Positions 20,889-30,527 of a DNA stretch of 48,189 nt are shown here, piece by piece. The notes below the pieces were generated by a model, which saw nothing but the letters and a program-made list of their open reading frames with translations, was not told the DNA's origin and ran no database searches. A program made the position numbers and the translations under genes. How positions within the stretch are numbered: the stretch's first letter is position 1; each line of letters opens with the position of its first letter. The stretch lies in the IMG/VR virus record IMGVR_UViG_3300028388_001540, positions 1 to 48,189 of that record. One strand, given 5' to 3'. Origin of the DNA: a virus.

Positions 20889-21818
20889 ATGGAAAGAGAA
20901 ATTGCAGTGATTAAACCGAAGGGTGTAAATCACATTAAACAGGCTGTAACGCTTACTGCGACCTACAACTTGAAAGGGAGAAACATCTCCCTTAATCAGT
21001 ACGGAGAAGTGAAGTCAGGAAACCTTACAAAGAACCGAGGTGATATCCGATTCGCTGGAGAACTTGCAACGGAAAGCAAGATATTCGGTGATTCTGTTGA
21101 GGAGGTTGAGGATCAGATCAACTTTTGGATGAACCACCCAATGGTGGAGGATGTGAACGGAGTAGGAAAGGATGGTGCAAGATTCACTATCGAGGTAATT
21201 GAAAAGACACGGGAAAAGAAGCGTGCAAAGACCGTGAATGTGAACAGAGTCCTTTCTACTGTTTACGGTATGACAGAAACAGAGCGAAGAAACGTAATGT
21301 ACTTCTTCAGAAGCAACCCAGAGGACATGTCTGATGAGGATGTTACACTTGAGCTTGTTGACCTGGAGTCAGGAATATTAATGAAGCCTGAGAATCAGGA
21401 AAGATTCCTTGATACCTTCGGTTCATTGAACAACATGAAAGTTGCCAAGCGTGTTGACATGATCGTTTACGTGAACAAGGCGTTGTTCAGCGGAGACATC
21501 ACTGAGAGTGAGGGTAAGTATTACTTCGGTGACATTCTGCTCGGTAAGGATGAGGATGACCTTGAGTTGTTCTTCAAAGATAACCCACAGGTTTACAAGA
21601 ACCTTGTACATATCTTTGCTACGAAAGGCGATGTAACTGCTAAGATCGAGCATGATGGCGTTGAGGATGCTGATGTCTCTGAAGAGGAGAAGAGAGCGTT
21701 CTACGAGAAGCTTTACAAGAAGTACAAGATGAGAGGTAAATTCCCAAGTGATCTTGACAGGGCCATTGAGCGTATCCATGAGTATGAAGAGGAGAACGGA
21801 ATCGAACTGAGCAAATAA
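20889..21818 (+). CDS. Structural protein of unknown function, 309 aa
   Basis: MEREIAVIKPKGVNHIKQAVTLTATYNLKGRNISLNQYGEVK... is an acidic, mixed-fold protein with a helical C-terminal half ending EEEKRAFYEKLYKKYKMRGKFPSDLDRAIERIHEYEEENG. It is flanked by terminators on both sides and so is a separate transcription unit inside the head region. It may be a head-completion or minor virion protein; no family is recognised. Confidence 0.6.
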   Translation: MEREIAVIKPKGVNHIKQAVTLTATYNLKGRNISLNQYGEVKSGNLTKNRGDIRFAGELATESKIFGDSVEEVEDQINFWMNHPMVEDVNGVGKDGARFTIEVIEKTREKKRAKTVNVNRVLSTVYGMTETERRNVMYFFRSNPEDMSDEDVTLELVDLESGILMKPENQERFLDTFGSLNNMKVAKRVDMIVYVNKALFSGDITESEGKYYFGDILLGKDEDDLELFFKDNPQVYKNLVHIFATKGDVTAKIEHDGVEDADVSEEEKRAFYEKLYKKYKMRGKFPSDLDRAIERIHEYEEENGIELSK

Positions 21819-21851
21819 CAGCTCTTCGGATAGTATCCGTTGATAGACCCT

Positions 21852-21880
21852 GACCCCGTAAGGTCGGGGTTTCTTTTTAT
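21852..21880 (+). terminator. Rho-independent terminator
   Basis: ACCCCG (21853-21858) pairs with CGGGGT (21865-21870), followed by TTCTTTTT. A short palindrome CGGATA-G-TATCCG lies just upstream at 21827-21839. Confidence 0.8.
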
Positions 21881-21897
21881 GTGTCCGTAACAATGCG

Positions 21898-21905
21898 TAT
21901 CTTTG
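21898..21905 (+). promoter_or_regulatory. Bacteroidetes -7 box TATCTTTG, 4 nt before ATG
   Basis: TATCTTTG then TTGT then the ATG at 21910. It starts 18 nt after the preceding terminator. Confidence 0.65.
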
Positions 21906-21909
21906 TTGT

Positions 21910-22983
21910 ATGGTCACAGGATTAGATCTTTCAAAGCTGTTCGATGACAAGATAGACAACAGCTACTCTGATTATGTAAGCGTTCCTAAGAAACAGAGGG
22001 CGTTTGACAATGCGTTCCTACGTATCATAGAGAACAAGTACAGGGGTCTTGATACACAGAAAGAGTTCGATGAACTGTCTGAACTTTTGGTTATTGACAG
22101 GAACGTTACCGTTAATAATAATCGATTCAGAACAAAACCAGTTCCATTGGCATCTGTTTCTGGAACGACATTTACTTTTTCAGCAGAGCATAATCTTGTT
22201 ACTGGTAACACGTTTACTGTTCAGGATACAGGAACAGCGAATGACGGAGTTACATTTACTGTTGCATCTGTTACAAGTAACGCTGTACTTGAAACAACAG
22301 TGGCTGGTGTTGCTGTAACATCAAACACTGGTAGCGTTGTTTCCACAGAAATAATGGTTGAGGATTACCTACATCTTCTTGCTATGAAGATAGACATGTA
22401 CTCAACATACGAAAAGGATCAGGTTACTGCTTACAAAGCTTACTCAGGAACACCTGGGATACTTGAGTTCTTCAGACCTACAAATATTAGAACTGGTGAC
22501 AAGATATATGGAGCCGCTAGTCTTTTAGGTTCTGGTGGCGCATACTTCAAGCAAATATCAGAGTTCAAGTACGAGGTGTATACTGATGAGAAGCTGACGA
22601 ACGGAGTGCTTTTCAATGTTCCTGCCGTATTACCTGTGGTCAAACTTACAAAGGTGTACTCAGATTGGGGTAAATACCTTCCAAGTGATAGACGTATCTC
22701 TGAATCTGGTGAGCCAAAACTTACAGAGCCAAGATACAATCAGCACAAGAACTTCTTCCTGTTGCATCCACAGGACATGAATACATTATCTGTAAGTGTT
22801 GATTATATCAGAGAGCCTGACGTAAAAGTAGTAGTAGACAATAACACGGAAGACCTTACATTATTCTACAGTGAAACACTATTGAACAGGCTTACTGATG
22901 AGGCTGTGAAGATGTTCTACCAAGAGGTACGTGATCCCAATCAGTATCAGGTAGCAGACAGAGAAATGTTGGATAACCCATAA
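21910..22983 (+). CDS. Putative connector or tail protein, 357 aa
   Basis: The N-terminal part is helical (MVTGLDLSKLFDDKIDNSYSDYVSVPKKQRAFDNAFLRIIE). A beta module follows (GTTFTFSAEHNLVTGNTFTVQDTG..., about 84-132) related to others in this operon. The C-terminus, FLLHPQDMNTLSVSVDYIREPDV...LLNRLTDEAVKMFYQEVRDPNQYQ, has the style of phage head-tail connector proteins. It starts a run of coupled genes ending with the 1891-aa protein. The role is inferred from position. Confidence 0.6.
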   Translation: MVTGLDLSKLFDDKIDNSYSDYVSVPKKQRAFDNAFLRIIENKYRGLDTQKEFDELSELLVIDRNVTVNNNRFRTKPVPLASVSGTTFTFSAEHNLVTGNTFTVQDTGTANDGVTFTVASVTSNAVLETTVAGVAVTSNTGSVVSTEIMVEDYLHLLAMKIDMYSTYEKDQVTAYKAYSGTPGILEFFRPTNIRTGDKIYGAASLLGSGGAYFKQISEFKYEVYTDEKLTNGVLFNVPAVLPVVKLTKVYSDWGKYLPSDRRISESGEPKLTEPRYNQHKNFFLLHPQDMNTLSVSVDYIREPDVKVVVDNNTEDLTLFYSETLLNRLTDEAVKMFYQEVRDPNQYQVADREMLDNP

Positions 22984-23081
22984 TGAGTATATCAGGAGAC
23001 ATATTAATAGAGTGGGAGGTGGACCTGACGTATGAAGAATTGTATGAAGAACTAATATACGAGTACATTGAAAACACTTGA
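22983..23081 (+). CDS. Small acidic protein, 32 aa
   Basis: ATG at 22983 overlaps the preceding TAA (TAATG) and gives MSISGDILIEWEVDLTYEELYEELIYEYIENT, ending TGA at 23081. It is strongly acidic and probably one helix. The next gene starts at a TTG inside it. Coupling on both sides supports translation. It may bind a basic partner in the connector; no family is known. Confidence 0.5.
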   Translation: MSISGDILIEWEVDLTYEELYEELIYEYIENT

Positions 23082-23727
23082 GTGCATAGAGTTGATACAG
23101 CTGGCAGACGAGGGCGGTATATTCACTGACGAGTCAAGATTCGACAGGGGTACGATGCTTACCGTACTGAATGCTGCAAGAGCGTTTGCCATTACGGAAA
23201 TGTACAGTAAGAACACAAGGGTCCATCCTAACTTCATTCAGCGTATATACCCAGAGTACAAGGAGGCACTGCAGCAGGATGACTGCTACAACCTGTTTGA
23301 GATACCAAGAACGGTTGCCATCAACGACAAGATGGATGGTCTTATGTATGTTGGTAGTATCAAGGGTAATGAAGCATATTGGAAAGTTCGCACACGTATG
23401 CAGTTGAACTCAAGAAGAAATCAGAGGGTTCATAAACTTGCCATGAACAAGCACGTACACTACCTGTATGATGCGACAAGGGGCTACCTTGAGATATATG
23501 ATGACAAGGTAAAGTATCCGTTGGTAGAAGGGATATTTGAGGATCCTACAAGTGTACCACAGTTCAGTGTTGAGCATGATGAGTATCCTATAACAAGCGA
23601 TGTGATGAAGCGTATAGAGGACCTTGTAAGAAGAGGAACGATATTGGATTCTGTCAGGATTCCTGTCAACAAAATATCCAACTCTCAGGAAGATTCAAAC
23701 GTACAACGTGACATTCAAACGAAATGA
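23068..23727 (+). CDS. Putative connector/ring protein, 219 aa
   Basis: The frame starts with TTG at 23068, overlapping the 32-aa gene by 14 bp; no ATG lies near. The protein (MKTLECIELIQLADEGGIFTDESRFDRGTMLTVLNAARAFAITEMYSKN...) is mixed helix and strand. Together with the next gene it occupies the place of the stacked ring proteins below the portal in short-tailed phages, which is the basis of the call. It ends by ATGA overlap with the next gene. Confidence 0.6.
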   Translation: MKTLECIELIQLADEGGIFTDESRFDRGTMLTVLNAARAFAITEMYSKNTRVHPNFIQRIYPEYKEALQQDDCYNLFEIPRTVAINDKMDGLMYVGSIKGNEAYWKVRTRMQLNSRRNQRVHKLAMNKHVHYLYDATRGYLEIYDDKVKYPLVEGIFEDPTSVPQFSVEHDEYPITSDVMKRIEDLVRRGTILDSVRIPVNKISNSQEDSNVQRDIQTK

Positions 23728-24410
23728 TAGAGGTAGGTAAATACAGCATTGTAAGTTTACAGGAGGCGGTAGAATCTGCAAAGGAGATGTTACGCATACA
23801 GGATACAACTGAGTTCGATGGATTCCTGCTTAGAAAGGCAGACGAGGCAATGCGCCATATCGGTGATGACACCACCTACGCAAAACGTGCATGTACACTT
23901 GATATCGTTGATGGCAGAGCAAAGCTTCCTATGGGGTTCATAAGACTGCTCGGTGCAAGAATGTCCGACTCCAACGGCAACTGCTTTGAGCAGCCGTACC
24001 TTGACCTGCCTTACCTTACAGACTGTGGGTGTGAGAATATTGCGAACATCAACAACGGATTCAATAACCCATTCCAAATTCAAGAGGGATATATCGTCTT
24101 CCACGCGCCTTCAGACCTTGAAACGGACACCATCCGTATCGCATACATCTCAAGGAGCGTGGACGATGACGGGTTGATGCTGATGTCTGAGAGGCACGAG
24201 AGAGCGATAGAGGCTTATTTGTGCTATCAGTTCACACTGAGTTTCTTTGAAAACTATCCTGTCAACATAAGACAAGAGTTCAAGAACACCTGGAAGAATC
24301 AGAAGCAGCACCTTAAAGGCATGAGCCAAAGAGAAAGATTTGAAGAGAACAAACGTGAGATAGCCGCCATCCTGAATGCGTGGATAACCTCGGACAGAAA
24401 CGATAGATAA
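23724..24410 (+). CDS. Putative tail-tubular/ring protein, 228 aa
   Basis: The protein opens with helices (YSIVSLQEAVESAKEMLRIQDTTEFDGFLLRKADEAMRHIG), then strands (ACTLDIVDGRAKLPMGFIRLLGARM), and closes with a long helical tail. This layout resembles T7 gp11-like tail-tubular or crAss-like ring proteins. It is coupled at both ends (ATGA before, one-base overlap after), directly ahead of the large nozzle-like protein. Assignment is by architecture and context. Confidence 0.6.
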   Translation: MIEVGKYSIVSLQEAVESAKEMLRIQDTTEFDGFLLRKADEAMRHIGDDTTYAKRACTLDIVDGRAKLPMGFIRLLGARMSDSNGNCFEQPYLDLPYLTDCGCENIANINNGFNNPFQIQEGYIVFHAPSDLETDTIRIAYISRSVDDDGLMLMSERHERAIEAYLCYQFTLSFFENYPVNIRQEFKNTWKNQKQHLKGMSQRERFEENKREIAAILNAWITSDRNDR

Positions 24411-27400
24411 TGGCTGATCAACCAGTAAGATTCAACCCTGTCGGAAACATGGACAAGGACAGTGATCCTCGCTATGTCCGTCAGGGAAACTATATTGATG
24501 CAAAGAACATTCAGAAGCTCACTGAAAAGGGCGGTACTGGTGGTGCTGTTATTCCTGTAAAAGGAAATGAGTATGCGTTTGAACTTGGCAGTGTTCAGGT
24601 TCAGAACAAGAAGTACAGGATATACCCTGGTGAATCAGATAGCTTTTCAGTAGAGTCATACAATACTGTTCCAAAAGAGACTGATCAGGAATTTCCAGAG
24701 TTAAGTAATTTCCTTACATACATTAGGTTGACGATTACTTCTGAACCAACGTTTAATGTTGGTGACTACATAACTATAAGCGGTGCAGTTCCAAATGAAT
24801 TAAACGGGTCGTGGAGGGTATTATCCATATCAAACAATGATGTTGTACTGGAAATATCTCAAAATACAATACCTTCAATTGTACCCACAAGTGGTCCTGC
24901 GTCAAATATAGGTAATCCAGTTATAGATTCTGGTGTTTATGAGATAACGTTCCTGACAATGAATCAGGATTATGTTATTCAAACAATACCCACATCTGGA
25001 GATTTACAGTCTATACTTTCAAATCTTCAGTCTTCTCCATATTCGGCTCAATTCACATTTACTTTGACCTCAGATTATATTGAGGTTGAACTTAATTCTT
25101 ACGACTACTATGATTACTATATAAAGTCAACGGGTCCAAGTAGACTTGAGATATTAGCTATACAAGAGGCAATACCAGTAAATCTTGTTGGTGGTCTTAT
25201 AGCAAACGGAAGTTACGATCTTCTTGGTGATCTTTTCATTACATCAACAACACTTGCTGATGCTAATATAGAATTGAATTTTGATGTGCTATCAATTACA
25301 AACCAAAATGACGTTACCATACTTTTCAATCAGGAGCATGGCTTCAGTGTTGGTGAATGGATAGGAATAACAGGTTGTAGTGAAAGTTGGTTGAACGGAA
25401 CCTTTCTTGTGTCAGGAACACCATCTCCAAACAGTGTAAGGATAGTAACAAGCAACTACTGGGGCGCGGGTAACACACTACCAGCTCAGAACACGCTTTC
25501 AGACATAACAATCATCAAAGACCCAAGGTCTATAGGTGAAATAGGTGTGGCTCAATATGACCACCATTCTGACACATGGAGTTACACTAGGCTTTTGAGA
25601 GCTTTGAAATTGAACTTTGTGTTGAAACACGCAAACGATATTACAGGGCGTGATGACATACGAAGAAGAACTCTGTACTATACTGATGACTACAACAACA
25701 GAAGGGCATTCTACTATTACGGTGAGTACATTGAAGACGGTGCTTTAACGCATATCATTTCTGACAATTACTACACATACGATAATATTGACCAACAGTC
25801 AGAGGTGTCTTCTCCATCGATAGAAGCGAAAGTAAGCCTTGCTGAACAATTGCAGGGTGGTTCTTTGAAAGCTGGTAACAAAAGGTATTTCTGTTACTTG
25901 GTTGATTACTTTGGTAACAAAAGTGCATACTCTCAAATAAGCAATATTGTAAGTGCTTACAGAGGTGTTCCCAGTGGACAGATATATGGCAATGATGAAG
26001 GGCAAGACACGTACAAAAAGAACAGGATAAGGATTGAAGACATTGATCAAAATAAGTACGAATACATTGCTCTTGGGTACATAGACTACACTGGAGATGT
26101 TATAAGTGCATATGTTTTATCAGAAAGAGAGATAACTGGTAGAACAATGATCATAGAGCATAACGGATCTGAGCAATCTTTTGTTGTAGACTTAGCGACA
26201 ATAACTGTAAGCAACCTTAATATACCAAAGAAGGCACTGAATGTTGACATCATTGATAATAGGCTTGTGTTCTCTAATTTACAGGAGCCTAAGAAAATAG
26301 ACCTTAGACCATGGGCTAAGACGTTCAAGCACAGAGTAAAAAAGAAGTATGTAACAGAGTCAAGCAAATATCAATTAGGCGAATATCAAGATGTTCAGGT
26401 AATACACGATAATCTTGGTTATATGCTGAATGAAACATACCGATTTGGTGTGCAGGTTTACTTTAAGGATTCAGGAACGTGGTCAGAAGCTGCATGGGTT
26501 GATGACATTAAGATAGACTTTAAACAAATAAACGAATCCAATCCAGAGAACGATAATAGAAGAGGGCAAAATGGTAATGAAATAATTACCAATTATGACC
26601 TGAATGAAACTATACAAGGAGACGAGTATGTGAGACTACCGTTTGGCGGTGTTGTGGATCCGTCAAATAACTCTAATTTAGAGTTAAAAACAAAAAAGTT
26701 CACTAGAGTAATAGTTCCTTATGTTGAGTTTTTTGACTTTGACCTTAATTTTGAAGTTGAAGGTGTTCCTATAAGAAACCTTATCAGCAAGATAAAGATT
26801 GTACGAGCAGAATGCATTCCAGAAGTTATTGCTACTGGTCCAATTGTACTTTCTGTTGGATTTGGAAACCCTGGTCAATCAGCGGGAACATCTGGAAACT
26901 CAAGGTATCATTTAGATAATTACATAACGTTATCAGATAATCAGTCTGAATCAATTACAGAGTCAACATCTTTAGGCCAAGATGCAAATAATAAGGTAGA
27001 ATTAGATAACCCAACATTTCCTTTATCTTATGATGGTTATGAAGGAGATATATATCATTATGTTGGGCCTAAAATATATCTTACAGAAAATGACAATGAT
27101 CCTATATTCGATTGGATATCTTTTGAAGGAACATTTCATGAATACCCATTTGCTTATGGCTTTCCATCTCAAGGAGGAGCCAAGCCGTTTTTCTATAAAG
27201 CATCAAGTTTAAATCTTGATTCGGGTAATTATTTTGCTTGGGGTTTCTTTTTAGATAAAGAGAGCGAGTTTGCTCAAAGAAATAAAATAGGTAACCAGAA
27301 CAACATATCCGTTCCTGGCAACGGAATATCTAATGTATGGAGAAGAGCTTACTACTCAGATTCTGTTGGTGTTGGAAACGCAACTGGAGGGTTCTACTAT

Positions 27401-30085
27401 GATATATTTACCCCTGGATCGGGTCCGCTATCAAACAATGGATATGATGCATACAATAACCCGTACATAGGTGGTGGGTATCCTACACTTCAGAGTTATT
27501 TCCCAAGATTTTCAAGTTTAAATCCATCAAACAGAATAATAAGTCAAAGATTATGCCCAATATATCATTACGGTGAGGATCCATACAAAAAATTGTATGA
27601 AGGAACTGGTGCGCCAGAAGGTTTTAGCGGAAAACACGGGCAGCCTTTTGGTCTTTATGTTAGACTTGGCAATGAACACTCAACGGCACAAGTTAACCTT
27701 CCAGAAGACGAGTTCACTAGAGTTAAGACACCGTTCTATCCATTTTGGGTAAATAGAAGAATTGTTACATTTTATTCTCCAGACATATTATTTGACAATC
27801 AAGCAATACCAACATCTGGTAAACTGAATGTGTTTGGAGAATATAGAATGGATGCTGATAGATTTAACGATTTTGCAAACGGTATTTTTCAGACGGTCAA
27901 TCAATTGTCTGGTTATTCAGAGTATACTGTAGAGGGAATGCAGACAACGTTTGATCAATATGATATTGATGAGGTATTTGACGTTGGGGATGGTGCTTCT
28001 CAAGAGATATATGATGGAGCAACATTTAGAAAGGGTTATTCTGCACAAGCTAAGAATTGGAACGGAACAACTGCAATTCAAGCAATTAAAGAAAAGACAT
28101 ATGAGAAATACAATAATCTTTGGATAAACCCAAGATCACTTGTATTTAAGGTTGACGGAAACCCAGACCCATCATTGAGAGATGGTCTTACTGGTATTGA
28201 GGCTCCTAATAAAAACACGGATTACGGTGTTTACTACGTGCAGATGTTCTCAGAAAACAAAGGTAAGTATGGGGCAACTGGAGACTCTTCATATATAGAC
28301 ACTGGATTCTCTGTTGATATTGATGATCTTGCTGATACTAATGGTAGGGTTGATAGGAATCAGATAAACGTGTTCGGTGGTGACACATTCACGCAGTCAA
28401 CGTACCTAGCTGCAAGAAAAATAAATCCGACATTGGCTCCAGATGATGGGGATTGGGGTGAATCAACTGAAGGAAGAATAGATGCTAACGGACCTGGATG
28501 GGGTGGCGGTATGAAGTTCTACTCTCAGAATAGGGTTAACTCGCAGTTACGAACAGATGATTCTGATTCGTATTTATATCCAAAAGACACGCAAGATCAG
28601 GGAGATTGGCTTGAAGATTTTGTTTTTGGTCATGGCAGTAACTTCCGATATAACTCTGGATATACACCACAAAGTGGAGTATTATCGTACAACTCAATAA
28701 ACGACAGACTGCTCAAGCAACAGGTAGACCTACCATCGCGCATAGACTACAGTGAGAAGTACGAGCAGAACACACTTGATGACAAGAACCAATCGTTCCT
28801 ACCTCTTAACTTCAAAGACATAGACCAAGCATTCGGAGAGATAATCTCGCACAAGAATGTAAACGGTGAACTGTTCACACTTCAACCAAGAAAATTCCAA
28901 GCTCAGTTCTTTAATGCGTCAGGAACATTGCAAACCGAATCAACCGAAGGGCTTAACGTGGTTATCGGTGACGGGGCTGTTCTTTCAAGGGATGGTCGAA
29001 CACTATCATCATACGGTACAGAGCATAAGTGGTCTGTGATCAAAGGTAAAAGCCCAGGTGGTAAGGATGTCCTTTACTGGTACAACCAAGAGTCAAAACT
29101 GATTATGCGTTTCGGTGCAGATGGAACCGTTGTTCTTTCTGATGTGCATGGTCTACGTTCATTCCTTGAACTTGATGCAAGATGGACGCAAGGTAAGGAC
29201 ACTCCATATGTTGGAGATGGTGTACGTGCAGTTTGGGATGACGAGTACAAAGAGGCTATTTGGACATGGAGGGGTGTCAGGAACGTTAACACATGGCGCG
29301 GTCAAGGTCTTGTCAGGGGTCCTGTCGGAACTCCAACTGGAACACCTGCTGTTGTGGAATACCTTGTAGGTCAAGTAGTTAGCAATCCAAACGCACCTAC
29401 AGATGGGTCTAATGGTGTTGCTGAAACATTCGATAATATTCCAAGATTGTTCAGATGTACGGTGACACACACGAACATTGGCAATTACGAGCCTGGCGTA
29501 GGAGCATTATGGCAAGATGTATGGGAACAGATACCATACGATGATGAGAACTACTACACATGGTTCACGCTTGCATTCAATGAGATGACCAACGGTTTTT
29601 CTTCCTTCTACTCACACAGACCGAAGATATACTTCCCATGGAGGAATAAGTTCCTGTCGGCACACCCAACAGATGAAAGTAAAATCTACGAACACAGAAA
29701 GGGTGAGTACACTACTTGGTACAATACAGAAGCAGGAGAACTGTCTGAGGACGCATACATTGAGGGTGTTGTGAACTACATGCCAGAGTCAAGTAAGAAG
29801 TTCGTAGCAACTCAGGTTATCAGTGACAATGAGCCTGACAGAATGGAATTTGAAACCAAGCGTCACAAGAGTTATCTTGAAAAGGGTGAGTTCGATGATC
29901 ACGATGACCATTGGAGAAGCCCTATCAAGAATGATACTACAGGTGGCAACACTCCTGACGCAGACACGGAATCTCTTACAGGTGATTACATTAAGGTCAA
30001 GTTCTTCATAACCAAAAAGCTTTACAACAGACTTTACAACTTTGTAATTAAAGTAAGGGAAAGGTTGAGGGTCTATAGAAAATGA
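24410..30085 (+). CDS. Large tail nozzle/stabilisation-like protein, 1891 aa
   Basis: The N-terminus VRFNPVGNMDKDSDPRYVRQ, then GNYIDAKNIQKL and a GN-containing segment, is typical of very large nozzle or 'stabilisation' proteins of crAss-like and other podovirus-type Bacteroidetes phages. The rest is beta-rich, with Tyr/Asn/Gly-rich blocks. Two modules near residues 105-150 and 300-349 share a G-D/E-x-I-x-I-x-G...NG-x-W/F-x-V pattern with the 19823 and 21910 proteins. Near 1640-1695 a segment Y-x-V-G-Q-V-V...LFRCTVTHTN recalls small carbohydrate-binding modules. The C-terminus is basic. It probably forms the distal tail and is followed by a terminator. Confidence 0.65.
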   Translation: MADQPVRFNPVGNMDKDSDPRYVRQGNYIDAKNIQKLTEKGGTGGAVIPVKGNEYAFELGSVQVQNKKYRIYPGESDSFSVESYNTVPKETDQEFPELSNFLTYIRLTITSEPTFNVGDYITISGAVPNELNGSWRVLSISNNDVVLEISQNTIPSIVPTSGPASNIGNPVIDSGVYEITFLTMNQDYVIQTIPTSGDLQSILSNLQSSPYSAQFTFTLTSDYIEVELNSYDYYDYYIKSTGPSRLEILAIQEAIPVNLVGGLIANGSYDLLGDLFITSTTLADANIELNFDVLSITNQNDVTILFNQEHGFSVGEWIGITGCSESWLNGTFLVSGTPSPNSVRIVTSNYWGAGNTLPAQNTLSDITIIKDPRSIGEIGVAQYDHHSDTWSYTRLLRALKLNFVLKHANDITGRDDIRRRTLYYTDDYNNRRAFYYYGEYIEDGALTHIISDNYYTYDNIDQQSEVSSPSIEAKVSLAEQLQGGSLKAGNKRYFCYLVDYFGNKSAYSQISNIVSAYRGVPSGQIYGNDEGQDTYKKNRIRIEDIDQNKYEYIALGYIDYTGDVISAYVLSEREITGRTMIIEHNGSEQSFVVDLATITVSNLNIPKKALNVDIIDNRLVFSNLQEPKKIDLRPWAKTFKHRVKKKYVTESSKYQLGEYQDVQVIHDNLGYMLNETYRFGVQVYFKDSGTWSEAAWVDDIKIDFKQINESNPENDNRRGQNGNEIITNYDLNETIQGDEYVRLPFGGVVDPSNNSNLELKTKKFTRVIVPYVEFFDFDLNFEVEGVPIRNLISKIKIVRAECIPEVIATGPIVLSVGFGNPGQSAGTSGNSRYHLDNYITLSDNQSESITESTSLGQDANNKVELDNPTFPLSYDGYEGDIYHYVGPKIYLTENDNDPIFDWISFEGTFHEYPFAYGFPSQGGAKPFFYKASSLNLDSGNYFAWGFFLDKESEFAQRNKIGNQNNISVPGNGISNVWRRAYYSDSVGVGNATGGFYYDIFTPGSGPLSNNGYDAYNNPYIGGGYPTLQSYFPRFSSLNPSNRIISQRLCPIYHYGEDPYKKLYEGTGAPEGFSGKHGQPFGLYVRLGNEHSTAQVNLPEDEFTRVKTPFYPFWVNRRIVTFYSPDILFDNQAIPTSGKLNVFGEYRMDADRFNDFANGIFQTVNQLSGYSEYTVEGMQTTFDQYDIDEVFDVGDGASQEIYDGATFRKGYSAQAKNWNGTTAIQAIKEKTYEKYNNLWINPRSLVFKVDGNPDPSLRDGLTGIEAPNKNTDYGVYYVQMFSENKGKYGATGDSSYIDTGFSVDIDDLADTNGRVDRNQINVFGGDTFTQSTYLAARKINPTLAPDDGDWGESTEGRIDANGPGWGGGMKFYSQNRVNSQLRTDDSDSYLYPKDTQDQGDWLEDFVFGHGSNFRYNSGYTPQSGVLSYNSINDRLLKQQVDLPSRIDYSEKYEQNTLDDKNQSFLPLNFKDIDQAFGEIISHKNVNGELFTLQPRKFQAQFFNASGTLQTESTEGLNVVIGDGAVLSRDGRTLSSYGTEHKWSVIKGKSPGGKDVLYWYNQESKLIMRFGADGTVVLSDVHGLRSFLELDARWTQGKDTPYVGDGVRAVWDDEYKEAIWTWRGVRNVNTWRGQGLVRGPVGTPTGTPAVVEYLVGQVVSNPNAPTDGSNGVAETFDNIPRLFRCTVTHTNIGNYEPGVGALWQDVWEQIPYDDENYYTWFTLAFNEMTNGFSSFYSHRPKIYFPWRNKFLSAHPTDESKIYEHRKGEYTTWYNTEAGELSEDAYIEGVVNYMPESSKKFVATQVISDNEPDRMEFETKRHKSYLEKGEFDDHDDHWRSPIKNDTTGGNTPDADTESLTGDYIKVKFFITKKLYNRLYNFVIKVRERLRVYRK

Positions 30086-30132
30086 TTACTTTTGCTTAAG
30101 CCCGTCCTGGGTTAGTTCGTTGCCGAACTTTG

Positions 30133-30162
30133 AGCCGTTGCAGAAATGTAGCGGCTTTTTTT
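30133..30162 (+). terminator. Rho-independent terminator after the 1891-aa gene
   Basis: AGCCGTTGC (30133-30141) pairs with GTAGCGGCT (30148-30156), 9 bp with two wobbles, followed by seven T. Upstream GTTCG-TTGC-CGAAC (30115-30128) makes another small hairpin. Confidence 0.85.
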
Positions 30163-30163
30163 G

Positions 30164-30171
30164 TATATTTG
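30164..30171 (+). promoter_or_regulatory. Bacteroidetes -7 box TATATTTG of the non-coding RNA
   Basis: The box begins two bases after the terminator T-run. A TTG at 30138-30140 lies 23 nt upstream and may be the -33 element. Transcription would begin near 30177, and no start codon follows close by, unlike the other boxes. Confidence 0.6.
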
Positions 30172-30177
30172 TATCGC

Positions 30178-30475
30178 AACTCAAATAGAGTTTGTCGGTT
30201 TTAAAAGAGTTTACCGAAAGTTCTAAGGCAACGAACAATAATTAACCAAAGTTCTTTTTAGTGTTGAAAGCCCTGCATCGAGCAATGTCGTCCTACTGAC
30301 AACTCGGCAATAAAACATCTCGTTGTATCAACGGATACCTGTGGGGTTAGATATTGTAAGCTACACTAGGGGTGGCATGGCGAGAACGGATACAATGATT
30401 GAGAGGCGGTTCTTGACGATGGCAATACGGTAGACGCTAGCCAGCAGATGTCGGATAATACCTCCGATGTTTGAA
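30178..30475 (+). ncRNA. Candidate structured non-coding RNA inside the virion operon
   Basis: About 300 nt without a usable reading frame, with its own promoter. Stem-loops visible by eye: AACTC/GAGTT (30179-30193); TCGGT/ACCGA (30195-30199 with 30213-30217); GTTC/GAAC (30220-30223 with 30233-30236); CGAG/CTCG plus TGTC/GACA (30279-30306); GTATC-AACG-GATAC (30325-30338), with CGTTG-TAT-CAACG as an alternative; CGAGAAC/GTTCTTG (30381-30387 with 30409-30415), extended by CAT/ATG; and ATGTCGGA/TCCGATGT (30448-30470). ACGGATAC occurs twice (30331 and 30386). It has no tmRNA, RNase P or group I intron signature that I can find. Both ends are estimates. Confidence 0.6.
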
Positions 30476-30515
30476 TAGAGTAGGTGTATCGTATAGTGAT
30501 GTACTTTGTTTTTCG

Positions 30516-30523
30516 TATCTTTG
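30516..30523 (+). promoter_or_regulatory. Bacteroidetes -7 box TATCTTTG, 4 nt before a minigene
   Basis: TATCTTTG then AAGT then an ATG at 30528, the same 4-nt spacing as at several other operons. Confidence 0.6.
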
Positions 30524-30527
30524 AAGT

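Noticed and set aside
30178-30475. tmRNA, RNase P RNA or group I intron as the identity of the structured RNA
   Set aside because: I see no tRNA-like ends, no RNase P core sequences, no group I P-Q-R-S elements, and the flanking genes are whole proteins rather than split exons.
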